Origin: Metellina segmentata
Taxonomy: Eukaryota > Arthropoda > Arachnida > Araneae > Tetragnathidae
Assembly: GCA_947359465.1 (NCBI GenBank)
Contig: OX375881.1
Coordinates: forward strand, 119,594,738 to 119,658,737
DNA: 64,000 nucleotides
Direction: 5' to 3'
The translations under genes and the position numbers were made by a program. Below the pieces are notes generated by a model. It was given only the letters and a program-made list of their open reading frames with translations. It did not search any database and had not been told where the DNA came from. Shown piece after piece: positions 1 through 12,300 of the stretch. The stretch's first letter is position 1. Every line of letters begins with the position of its first letter.

Positions 1-1739
1 ATTTCTATTTACTTATCAAGTGGAATTGCTGATATGTTTCTGTAACCTTGCCATTGATAGATTAAAAGATTGCATAATTACTAATCAGAAAATGTGTTTA
101 GCACAATTAAAGACATAACACAAAAATGTTTTTTCAACACTTTTTCTGAATAATTTCTCACAGTAAATTTTATTCTCCTTTGACATTTTTTGAAAACAAT
201 CTAGTTCATTGTGTAGATATTTGACTATCATGTTTTCAGTATGAATTACTAAGAGAATTATAACTGTTCATTTGTGAAACTGTTATTTTTATATTATGTC
301 AGTGTTTTCTATAAAAGTTTAGAAGTTTCATTCAAAGTATGTCTGTTGGAAAACTGAACCAGTCTAAAAACAAACTAAACTTATTGTGGCCAAAAACGGA
401 CGATCTTGAAACACAAAGTAAACTTTGTATCACCCAACCGTCTTTGAAAAGAGTTTTTTTTTTTTTTTAAATTTGAAAAGAGATCATAACGTTAAATTGA
501 GAAGGCTTCGAATTCGGTACAAATTTTACTCATAAATATTTGTTATACTGAGAACCTGCTCCATTGTGTGCCATTTGCAAATCATAAGACATATTTTGGC
601 AGAATGCTTACCTTTTAGCGTTCCTAAACTAAACCAATTTGGTGTTTCTCTTCCTAACAGACATATTTCTAGATCCATATTACACATTTTGCTTATATTT
701 ATTGCTGACATTGGATTTGTGAAGTATATTTATGTTTTATTATCAATATATAAAATTCAAATACCATTCACTGATCACTGTATCTCAAGAAATACAAGGC
801 CTAGGAAGCTGATATTTTGCAGGGTGATTCTTCTTATAATGTAGATGTATACTAAGAAAAGATTTTTAAAATTTTGTCTCCTAAGATGCCTAAAATTGAC
901 TTTTAAGGCCTAACCCAAAAAACAATTTGAAATCGCCATAGCAATAACATTAAGTATAAAACGATTGCTGTACGCAACTCAAATTGCTTTACCAGTGTTG
1001 ATTGAAAAACAATTTTTTTTAAACAAATTAAATTATAATATTTATGCTTTAACTGACTTTTTATTTCTTCCCTTGAGGTTTCCCTAGTGTTATAAATATG
1101 TGTTATTTTTGTTAATAAATCATTATTGTCTCTATCAATATTGTTCAAAAGACTTTTGTCGAATTGTTCTATTTCAGAATATATTCAAGAAGTCGAAATT
1201 CAACACATTTTAAACAGATTTCTTTTCAGAATCCTGCAGTATTACAAGAATCATAATTTCTTTTCTGTTTGCATTTATGTGTTCCAGCATATTACCTATT
1301 GCAGAAATATTATTAAGGAGTTTAGATTTTAATGATTTATGTATTTCCTGCAATGTGTATTACTATATATGGGTAATTTCTTGGAGGTGTTGTATATTTC
1401 GACCAACTTTCTTTAAATCTTTGGTTGAATACGTAATAGAGTGTAGGTTGCTGTTTCATGAAAATAAAAATATATACAAATCAAAACATTTTTAAAGTGT
1501 GTAATTTCTTATTTTAAAACAGACAAGTAAATTTTTTTTTAAATAACTTTTAAAATAAGATGGGTTATGTTAAATTAAAACGGGTAGTCATACTTTGTAG
1601 TTCAATTAATTTCAAAATTTTGATATAGCTTTCAATTGAAAAGCGATTAAATTGCATTTGTTTTTCATGTTTCATGGGTGTTATTGAAAGCTTTTCCACA
1701 GTCAAGTTGTTGTTGTTAATGATCTCCAATGTGATCTGA
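1..1739. other. AT-rich stretch, no gene seen
   Basis: No reading frame here resembles a protein I know, and I see no convincing splice-flanked exon. The stretch is AT-rich with short T runs. Because USP34 exons follow on the plus strand, it is probably an intron of that gene. Confidence 0.5.
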
Positions 1740-2815
1740 CTCCATCAGACCAGATCAAGGAATCCGTTGACTTTAATGAAATTCAAGACTAGGAGAAGAG
1801 AAGAATGAATCTCCTCCCAGACGAGTCCCAGGTAGTCCAAAATGTGTTCAGGCGATGCTTGATGTCTCTGGCATCTAGGGCAAAGCGAGAAGATCTTGTT
1901 GCCGTCAGAATAAGTAAGGCATTTTATATGGCCACTAGCAAGTCGAGTGAGGCAAGTACTGGACTGCCTGTCACAAGGAAGCAACAGGGAGAGTCCCTGC
2001 TTTCTTCTTTTGTACCAGTGATGAAGGGGAGGCGTCAGACGCTTTGATTTGGGCCTTTTTCTGCGAAACTAGTTCTAAAAAAGTGTTCTCCAATGAAGAG
2101 GGGACGGGATGACTGGAGCAATCCTTTGCAAGATCTGTAAAAATCCAGATGTCGTCAAAGTTGCTTTCACTCACGATGGTCTTTAGTCCCACATCGATTG
2201 CCAGAAGTTCGCTCCGGAAAACAGAGCAGAAGTCTGGGTTATGTTGTTTAACATAGTATTTGTCCCGAGGGGTTTCATTGTAGATTCCACTACCTGCCAG
2301 ATTGTCAGTTTTACTGCCGTCAGTATAGATTTTGATGTCATTTAGAGGAATGTTGTTTATGATTTCCAATGCCAATTGTTTAAGGAAGTCAGGAACGCAA
2401 TCTTTCTTATTAAATGCAGTAGTGGAAGAAAACCCTGGAAAATGCGTGAAGCATATTCAGATTGCAAAGAAAATAATATGGTTCGACTATGTCCGCTATA
2501 ATGTGCTGCGATTTAACTTGGCTGAAAGGACTGTTTTTCTTTAGTCTTTGATGGCTAGTCCAGTACCTAGCCGTTTTGTTACTTTGGTCAATACTGGAAA
2601 GTTTATTGTAATATTTGACCAAGTTAGCCTGCCTTCTTATGTGAAGAGGTTGCAAATCCGCTTCATAAAGGACAATTTCAGAGGGACTGCTGCGTTTCAG
2701 TCCAGTAATAATGCGGGCAGCACTAAGCTGCACCTTTTCCAATTTGTCTAGGCTAGATTTAGAAGCACAACAATAGATAGGAAAGCCGTATTCCAGAACC
2801 ATAGTCAAGTAACTA
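1740..2815 (-). mobile_element. Fragment of a non-LTR retrotransposon with RNase H (3' part of ORF2)
   Basis: On the minus strand three broken frames line up in the order of the end of a LINE ORF2. At 2808-2410 is the region after the reverse transcriptase, with LEYGFPIY, LDKLEKVQLSAARIITG and a following LxxRRQA. At 2375-1971 is an RNase H core with the catalytic-type motif IYTDGSK and SELLAID. At 1984-1745 is the terminal zinc-knuckle type tail, with SGHIKCL, CPRCQ and SPEHIL. The frames shift relative to each other and the polymerase core is absent, so this is a dead, 5'-truncated copy. It probably lies in a USP34 intron, antisense to that gene. The order of domains fits RNase H-bearing arthropod LINEs; the exact clade is not resolved. 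Confidence 0.8.
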
Positions 2816-3351
2816 CATCTATCATTCTAAATGGGTATGTGGATACTATTTAGAAACCGAATCTGTGAATTTAAAAAAGTACCATAAGGGATGCAAATTT
2901 GATACAAACTCTGAAGGAGTTTCACTGAAACGACTTTTTAGGAATGGGGAAAACGTTGGCAGAAGTGCATTGAAGTCGGAGATTACTTTGAAAATGAAAT
3001 AAATTGATACTTTTTGTTTTTATGACAGCATTTTGTGTACTTTTTATCACTAGTATATCTAACAGAAGATCCATTATTGCAGCTGAATGGATTTTTCAAG
3101 ACAAAATGCGTTTGCTTCAAACTACTTTAGTCACGAATGCCGTAACAATTTAATTTACCAACCTCTCATATTGGTGATGAAATTCGAAAATTTCACATAC
3201 TAGGTACAAGAATGCCACAAGTAAAACATATTCATAGGAAAACTAAGTGCAAGACTATCTGCTGAAAATTCGCCATTTTTACCGAAAATGAATGCACCGG
3301 AATATTTGTGGGGAATAAGTGGTTTCATGCTGTCTTCTGCTTTTCTTCTAG
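2816..3351. other. Intronic-looking stretch, nothing recognised
   Basis: I see no repeat or coding signal other than the polypyrimidine tract and AG acceptor at 3341-3351 that open the next USP34 exon. Confidence 0.4.
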
Positions 3352-6300
3352 GCAGTACAGGCCCATTCTTCCCGAGGAGGGGGCAGAAGCTATTGCCCAC
3401 CAAGACGAGCGTCCGACCTCCGAGGCCCGTTGTACAAATGTTCCTACATGCCAGCCAGCTGGAGTCTGCTAAAGTAAGGATCATATTAACTGCTCAAGAT
3501 TAGTACTCTTTAAGTATTAAATAAAGATCTGTTCATATTTTTTCCACTGGATATCAATCCCCCATCCAGAAATCGATCAGACAGTGACTCTTTTGCTAAA
3601 CAAAGTATATATTAGAGGTGAACACTCTCAATTTTCATGGAGTAATCTTTAGACTGTAAAGGTATTGGGGATAGTTGAGTAGCAAAACTCAACTAACCTT
3701 CAATTTATTTCTTACTTTCTAATGTGGCAGAAGAATCCGGATTTTCTTTTGTTGGAGTCCATTTTTCGTAAGTCATGTTAGTTTGTATTCCGTATTCATT
3801 ACTGGGCCACAATATCCCAGTTGGAAGAGTACCAATAAGCAATCGAGGTCGGAAGTTCGAAGCTTGGTCCAGACGAAAACCATTGTGTGTGGTGGAGCTA
3901 GAACACTTTAATTCTGTTATGGCCTCAAATGTCCTCTTGTAGGAGTGCTGTGGAAGTTTGGAATGTGGGGTGTCAGCTTAGGTGATGACCTCGTCATCTG
4001 ACCGTGATTCAAAACGATGAGGTGTCCTTGATTTTTTCCTTCAGAATGTATTCCAAGTCATCACCAATAGCACATTAATTAATTAACTACCTACCAAGCA
4101 TATTCATTTAAACTATTGTAGATCATATTTGATATATATATACATATATATCTTTTAGTGGCTCCAGCTTTAAAAGCTTTTGCGAGATCTTGTGGCATGT
4201 TTATTGTGTGTTGCAGCTTCATAAATTTCGATCTTTTTCAGGGCGTTGATGAAGATTACGACCACCAGTTAATTGATTTTTATCTCCCCTATCATCAGTT
4301 AGTAGATATGCTGTGTCGAGTTGCTATTTCGAATGAGTGTATAACTGCTGATCTTGTCAGTCTAAGTAAGTGGAACTTAAATTCCTTTTTGAAGCAATTT
4401 CTCATATCTTTCTATGTAGAGTCATTGACTATTTATTGTTCCTATAAAGGTGCAATGCTTGCCATAGAAGGAGTTTCTCTACATTTACCTGTGTTTCCAA
4501 AATTATGGTTGGATATTATTCACTCAGAGGTAAGCTGTTTACTAAAGAACAGACTTTCAATATAATCTGGAGAAAAAATGATAGTTTAGAGATAAAGGAC
4601 TTATGAAATTTCAAAATTAATGTTAAAGTGTAATACTGCTGTTTTTGTTGATTATACTAATGGAACTGCCAGATCGTAGTTGCTGCAATTTCTTTCGACT
4701 AAATGCCCCTTTTTAAAGACAATTTTTTTTCGGCACCCCCTGGAAAATTGTCTTGACTGATAATAAATTGTGTGTGTAGCTTTACTTATAATTTTTGTAT
4801 TTCTCCAAAATATTTCTGTAACTAATTTTAAAATCTTGTAAAGCTAGTTTAACAACTTTGAGCTGATACTGTAAAGTTATTCATTCAAACGGAATAATGA
4901 GTCACCATTTCATGTTTTATACTTGGGTAAAGCCACAAATCCTCTCGATTCTGGGATTGCCAATTTTCATGAGGAAACTTCCTTTGAGTCATAGCTTGAT
5001 TTTTCCTGAAGCATCGAAACTTTGAACACATTTTTCTAGAAACCTCAGTTTTGCAGATAAGTGCCTTTGACGTTGTGGTAACAATATCAAGAATTTTTAC
5101 CAATGAATTTTTATTACAAAATCTGTGTAAAGTGAAGTGTATTCATTTGAATAATTTTTAAATGTGAATTGCATTGTGAAAAAATCTAAATATACATAAA
5201 TCATGTAACTAGGTATATATGTAAAGTTGGTAGCTTAGGTTATTTTTTGATTTTCAATTCTAACTGAAAGTGACTTCCTTAAGACCATAAAATATTTAAA
5301 ATGGGATATCATTAATTTAACTTTTTTTTTTTAGGTTGGGCAAGAATTTATTCAGCTCCTTTGCAATAGTAGTTACTTTGTTGATTATCTAGAGTCTGTC
5401 CTGTTAGACGAGCGTTCTTGTTTAAATCATCCTGTAATATTCCAATTGTTTTCTGTTCTACTACCTAAGGTAAGTATAAATTCCACACATAAGCATGTCA
5501 TAATAACAGTGTCAGGTGTGATGTAGTCAGTTGTACAAAATGGTATCCATTGTGTATGTGGGAAGGAGGTATGTTCGAAATTCATTAGCTTTGTACAGCA
5601 GTCCAGTCAGAATAAGTTTTAAATTATTAGCATTTAGTTCACCCCTAAAAGTTACCAGTACCAAAGTAAATAAAGTTTAAATAATAAGAATTAGATCAGC
5701 AAACTTCTCTAATGCTGCATTTAGAACAGAGCCCATAAAAGTAAAGTTTGGCATTTTTATTCATACATGACCCCTTATAAAAAATTATGGGTAACATCAG
5801 TATGCTTTCTTTCTAGATGTATGTTTCTGAAATAAACTGTTTAAGATAATCTACTTTATACTTGTTTGGAATCATTTCGTATAGTGCAAATCATAGTTCA
5901 TTTTTTATTACTTCTAATTGTTTATTCAATCCCATAAGAGTTATGATCTTTTTTAAGTTAACAGGTTGTATTAGTAACCTGTTAATTTATGCTTCCAAAA
6001 TTTTTACTCCTTTATTCACCAAGATCGTCACTAGCTTCTTTCCCCCCCCCCCTCCAATATTAAGTATATTTCCCTTCTGTATATCACAAGAACTACTCCA
6101 GACACCAAGTCTGGATGGTGGTAGTTGCTATGGAAACAGGGCTCTTTCATTTTAAGTAAGGGTACTTAATTTTATTTTATTTTATTTTTCACGAATGTTT
6201 GCTGAAAGAGGTAGTTTAGAAGCATTGATTTTGGCTAGTTCAAATCTTAAATCAAATGAACCAATGTGACAAACTTGAAAACATTTCAAGCAATCTCATA

Positions 6301-9300
6301 GAAAATAGGGCAAGGTTCATTTCTACAGGGACAGACATCTTCTCATTTGAGTGAAGTAGTATTTTAAAATACCAGTCATACTCTAAAATTCAGAACTTTT
6401 CTCTGTATTCTTCATGTCATTACTTTGGGAAGGGAATTTAAAGTATTGTAGTTCGTCAAAGTAAAAGCTGTTCTCATTCAATGTAATGAATTCTTACTCA
6501 TTCTTTGATTACTAGCCTGAAATTGTACCAAGCAGAGTGCAGCGATTTTACTGTTTCGTTTCATTAGAAACTTCTCAATTCCTGTGTTTTAAAGTCTGGT
6601 GATGTATTACAGAGTTGCAAAGTGCTCCGGAACTTCCAGAGTTTCTCCCGTAAAGCATCGAAAATCCACAACTCCGCGTAATGTATGGTTTACTCCAGAA
6701 ATCGCGTCGATGCAAGGTAGAAGGAAATTTCCCCAATAAAAAGCGAAAGATTATCCACTTACCTGGGAATTTTTTGTTAAATTCTTCAATCAGGATTGTG
6801 ATATTTTTTTCTTATGAAAATGGAAAAAATTTTCACTCATGGGGAAATTTGGATTATTTGCAGTTTTATTTGTCCAAAAACCCCTAATCTTACACAACCT
6901 TACCCATGCGAATTTTTCGGCTCGTTATTTAGTCCGCAACACGTTTGCAATACCAAAATAGCAGATATATAACTTGGAATAATTATTTAAAAAAGGGGGA
7001 GAAAATTTTTAATACATTGTAACAAATTTTCTTACGAATCTAATTTTTCTATGTTGGATTTATTCTAAACATGTCCATTATTTTGCATTGTTTCATCAAT
7101 TTGGTCGAGGTTGAATGCTTTGTTTAAAATATGTTCTTTAAAAGAGGAGTAAAGATCGAAAAAAAGTGAGAGGGAAAAAAACACTGGTTAGCAAAAATTC
7201 CAGATTTTTGACAATTTGGGACTTTGTATTGTATATGCTAAAAGAAGTTATTTGTACTAATAGAGAATTTTATGACTGTTTTTTAAGAAAAATATTCTGG
7301 TCTTTCATTTTTGTTGTTATTTTCACGTTTCTCCTGAATCAACCTCAAAACTCCTGAAATTTTATGAAAATGCTCCTAAAGCTGCTCAGAAAAGGTTGGC
7401 AATCCTGGTATTAATCAATAGTTCATTTTAAATCATTTTTGTTTTATTTCCAGGGGTAAAAATCTTCCGCGTTTACGCGGATTTCCGCTTTTTTTTTTTC
7501 TTTTGAAAAGTTTTGCTTTTTCTGCAATTTTTTTTCTTTAGAATTAAATTATATTATGGAATTACAGCCAAAGAATAAATGTAAAAAAAATAATAAGGAA
7601 AGTGTGAATATGGTTTTTCCGTTTTTTCAACGTGCGGCGCCGCTGCCACAACGCAAGTGCAGTCTGAGATACATTAGATTCAATGAAGTAGTGCATACAT
7701 GCCTCCAGCGCCGCACGCCCAACTTGCTTGCAATTTGTACCGCAGTTCCCCACGGCGCCGCACATAAGTCAACCGTTCGGAAGTACCTTGTTATCATAAA
7801 CAAATGGAATATAAATAATTATTAATAAATGTTTGTATCCAGTAACGTCTATTTTGTTTCAAAATATACTTTTTTTTACACCAAGTAAGCGAAATAAACA
7901 TGTTTTCTTCGATAGAATATTTATCGCAAATGGCGCAAAATGAGTTTGTGCGTCATTTCACGGTTATGTGGGCATAGTTGGGCTTCGGTGCCGCAGTGGC
8001 ACCGGGCCTTAAGTTGCCAAGGAAAGAATTATTTCCAATGAACCAATGAAATCAACTTTCTTGATATTCAAAATGAAATTTTTAAACTTTCCACTTGACC
8101 AGGTTGTATTAAAATCCGCAATAACCGTAATGCAGATGGGTTACTTTAGCCTGTCATTATTCGCTACTAGAAGTGCGCCTTAAAGCGCCAAATCTGCTGC
8201 CATTGCTATAAACATATAGTAAAGGTGTTGTTATTTTTGGTGTCTGCTTTTTTTTTTTTTTTTTCATATAAAATTTATGCTATTTAATAAAAATAGTAGT
8301 TATTTGATTTATTCTTTTGTAACAGCATTTTTATTTCCTGTTAATTTCATTTTTTTTTATCAAGGTTTTGGAAAAATTGCAACTCTTAAAAAAATCTTAC
8401 CATTGGTGAGATGTTCAAAAATATTCATAAAAATAACATTTTCAACTTCATGCAACTTATTTATACTGTTCACAGTTGCCAAGATATTTTTTTCTCTTTT
8501 ACAAAATTTGAGTTTACACATAAGGTGCTCCTTCCCCCTTTTGCAAAGACAAATTTCATAGTTTATAGTGGACTTTGTAGAGCTTATAAAGCTAAATAAT
8601 AGGCAAAAATGAATGCGTATCATAAACACATATTCTGTACTAGTGGCGCAGCCAGGGGAGGTTATGGGTTAACCTCCCTACTTCCAAAGACAAATTTTAT
8701 TGTTTTTAGTGGACTTTATAGGGTGATATCAGACTAAAAATTTGCCTACCCCCCCTTAGAAAATATTTCTGTCTGCACCACTGTTCTGTACACACATTAG
8801 TACACAAATATAGTATTCTTATTCAGCTATTTTTTTAATTTAAAATAACGCTGTGTATATTTTCCTCTTTTTTACATTTTGGCTGTTTTCACCCCTGTAT
8901 TTCAATGAGCAAAACAAAAAGTAGTGGACATATATCAACATGTTCGGCTGTCACACTTTTACGTAGAAAGTTTTCTGTTCCAAAGTCAACACTTGAGTTT
9001 TGACTTGTCATTGATGCTGTTGTTCATTGAAGATTGAATCAAAACTTTGGATCCAGAATTAACAATGAAGTTAACGGACAAAGCTGCGAGATTGGTAATG
9101 GGCAGGAAGTACAACAAATAGAAAAAAGTGTGAACAACCCTCTAAACTAGGGTCATTAGTGTATGTAAAGGCATGCCCAAGTAGCTGATGGATGAGTATC
9201 TGTGCCCACTGCACTAGCAACCTGTGAGTTGTGGGCAGTGCATGTTCAATTCCTCCCTGGGTGTATTTCTTTCTGCATTAGTAAAACTTTCCTTGTGAGT

Positions 9301-12300
9301 ATGACCATTATTTGAGGTTGGCTGTTTTGTGTCTAGCAAAGCCAAATAGGGCCCTCGTGGCATAAAAATCCAAGTCGTCGATTGTCGAAGCATAATCTCT
9401 TAAAATCTGACATGTTCGTAATCTATAGCTAAAATACAAATTTTCCCACTAAACAAAGCTTAGCATTTCAGATTTGTCATTATTAATTTTGCTACTGTTT
9501 TTAAAATACCGGCTGTTATGTAAAGAGTAGTTGGGAAGTATTGATGTTTGGGGAAAACTTGATGCTTTCCCCTGGAGTAAGGAGAAATATTCAAGATTCT
9601 ATGGAAAACTCTTTCTACTTTCCTCAGTAATTGTTATTGATACGTATTTCTGAAGGGGTGGGGTGCGTTTCATATCAAATCGAAATATATGTTGCAAGTT
9701 CATGACATGCGACGGTTGCATCGTGGCACTTTGAAACCAAGGTTTTAAAGACGGATGCAGCCAACATATTAAAATATTTTCACTTTTGTTTGGAAATTCT
9801 CATTTCACCCTCTTCTCTCTAGGTATCTACTCAAGTTGTAAATGACCAAATGTTGACCCTAGTTTCATCTCTCATGACTTCGTTTGTAAAATCATTTGAA
9901 GAAACGGATATTACGAAACAAGCATACAAACTGAATGGAGTAAGTTACCTTTCACTAGCTTAGCACCTTTGAATCTAGACTCTAAATTTCTTCTAGACCC
10001 CAGGGGCACATTTTCCGTTGGTGGGCATCTCCTCCCTTCTGTTTCACCCCCTCTCTATACCCCTGCTTATCTCAATATTTAAAAAGAAATAGAGTAGAAT
10101 AATTTTGAAAATAGGTTCTTTCTCGTTGAGGCTTTCAGGACGAATGTATAGTGCCGATTTCGTTTAAGATAACTAAAACAAATTACTTGAACTCTCAATT
10201 TGTAAGAAATGAGTTGACAATTTTCTTTGCTGTTCAAAAATTGGAAATTTCAGAGGGAGAGTAAGTAAAAACAAAGCAATGGCAATACATCAAGGGATCA
10301 ATTTATTCTTTTAATACTATCTCAGTTTTACATATAAATCAAGACACATGCATTAAGATGATGCATTGGAATAAAGTCGAGAAAATGAGTCAACCAAGCC
10401 AATTTCTAAGAATTCTTTTTGCCTAAATTCCAAGAAACTATTTGTGCATAGTATAATTTCTGTCACGCACTGATGAGGAATGCCCTGGTAAGCTTCAACA
10501 CGTTAGTCCTTGTACTTAGTTTTTGACTTGTCAAGTAGTCCTAAGTCAAGTCTCGTTAGGCCTAATTCACGTATGTCTCGTTGGGCCTAAATATTTTGTG
10601 TCTTGTTTGTTTTCATTCAGATAGTAGACTACTATAAGGTTATAGGATATTTAATTCCAGCTTTTTCTGTATATTTTTTTTTAAGTGCAGTGCTTTTTCT
10701 GTGTATGACTTGGTGCTTTTTCTGTGCATTGATTGTTACTTTGGATAAGCATGGGTATAGTTAGAATGTTCAAGGAGATGAGGACAGAGGGAGCCAGTGG
10801 GGAGTTCTATGTGGAATGTGACTTGTGTGGGAATATGGTTGAGGCAGGAAAGGGGTGTGTGAGTGGTGTTAAAATGTCAGAGAAGGTTGAATTTACATGC
10901 AAGAGTTGCTTAGAGGTGGGTGATTTGAGGAAGGAGCTGGAGGCTTTGAAGGTGAGGGCTGCAGAGGGAGTGGAAAAGGGTGTCCAATGTTTAGACTTGG
11001 GGCATGTGGATCAGGGGGATAAGGTAACTAAAGGGGTAGTGGTTGGTGATTCAATGGTTAGGGTTTTGGGAGAAATGGTAGGGCGTAAAAAGCGTAATTT
11101 TGCAAGGTGTTGCTTGCCAGGTGCCAGGGTAAAACATGTAGTTGAGGCAGTTAAGGCAGGTGTTGTTAAAGGGGAGAAAAAGGCAGTAGTGTGGGTGGGA
11201 ACAAATGACGTAGAGAGGACTACTAATGTTGAGTTTAAGAGGGAAGCAGAAACACTTTTAAGAGGCATTAAGTCTCATGGGGCAGAAGTAACAGTATTAG
11301 GATTACTACCTAGGTATGGGTTAGGTAATGGGTGGTTAAATCAAAGGGCCAATAAGATGAACGGGTTGTTAAGGGATTTGTGTGAGAGGGAGGAGGTTAG
11401 ATTTTTAGATGTTTGGAAGGAGTGTAGGAGGGATTGGATAAGCAGGGACAATTTGCATTTAAGCTTGATAGGTAATAGGGAGGTTGGCAAGCGGGTTTTG
11501 AATATTCTGGAGTCAAAAAACTAGTATACAAGCAGGGATGGGAAGGACATAGAGGGTTGACAGTACACAGTAATTTTTTAGGAAAACTAACAGGGTCTAA
11601 ATTGCAGGAGACAAACAATACAAAGGGGAAGTGCAATATAAGGGAGAAAAACAATACCAAGACAAATAATACAAGGGGAAAGTGCAATATAAGGGTAAAA
11701 AATAAGCTAAAAGTATTTTATTGTAATGCTCGCAGTGTGAGAAATAAAATGGATGAGCTCAAGGGAATTGCACAAGCAGAGGATATAGATATCATTGGGA
11801 TTACTGAAAGTTGGGCAAGCAGTGAAGATGCACGAATTTTAGAATTAAGTGGATTCACAATGTTTAGGGAGGACAGAGTGAATAGGAAAGGGGGTGGGGT
11901 TTTGATCTATGTGAGAGAATTATTAAACTGTACGGAAATAAAGTTAAATAGTAAAACTGAGGGTATAGAATCAGTCTGGGTGAAACTGAATACAGACAAA
12001 GGCAAAGGACTAATTCTGGGCAATATATATAGACCTCCTGTTTGTAGTGAAGAGCAGGAAAAGGGCATGTGCAATCTGATAAATGAAGCATGTCAAAAAG
12101 GAGAATTAATTTTAATGGGGGACTATAACTATCCAAATATTGACTGGACAAACAATCTAGCTACAAATGGGAAAGGGGCAGAATTTTTGGAAGTGATACA
12201 GGATTGTTTTTTGTACCAGATGGTGTATGAGGATACTAGGGACAATGCAATATTGGATTTGATTTTCAGCAATGATGAGGATAGGGTGCAGGATTTGGTT

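Noticed and set aside
4159..4241. Extension of the USP34 exon upstream to 4159
   Set aside because: The frame is open, but starting there needs a different phase from the preceding candidate exon; the acceptor at 4241 fits both phase and family similarity better.
7556..7825. Transposase encoded by the CAGGGGT element
   Set aside because: The 89-codon frame has no catalytic or zinc-finger motif and is absent from the other copies.
10468..10520. CTGATGAG word at the LINE 5' side, like a hammerhead ribozyme core
   Set aside because: No GAAA strand and no flanking helices of the required form follow, so the core cannot assemble.
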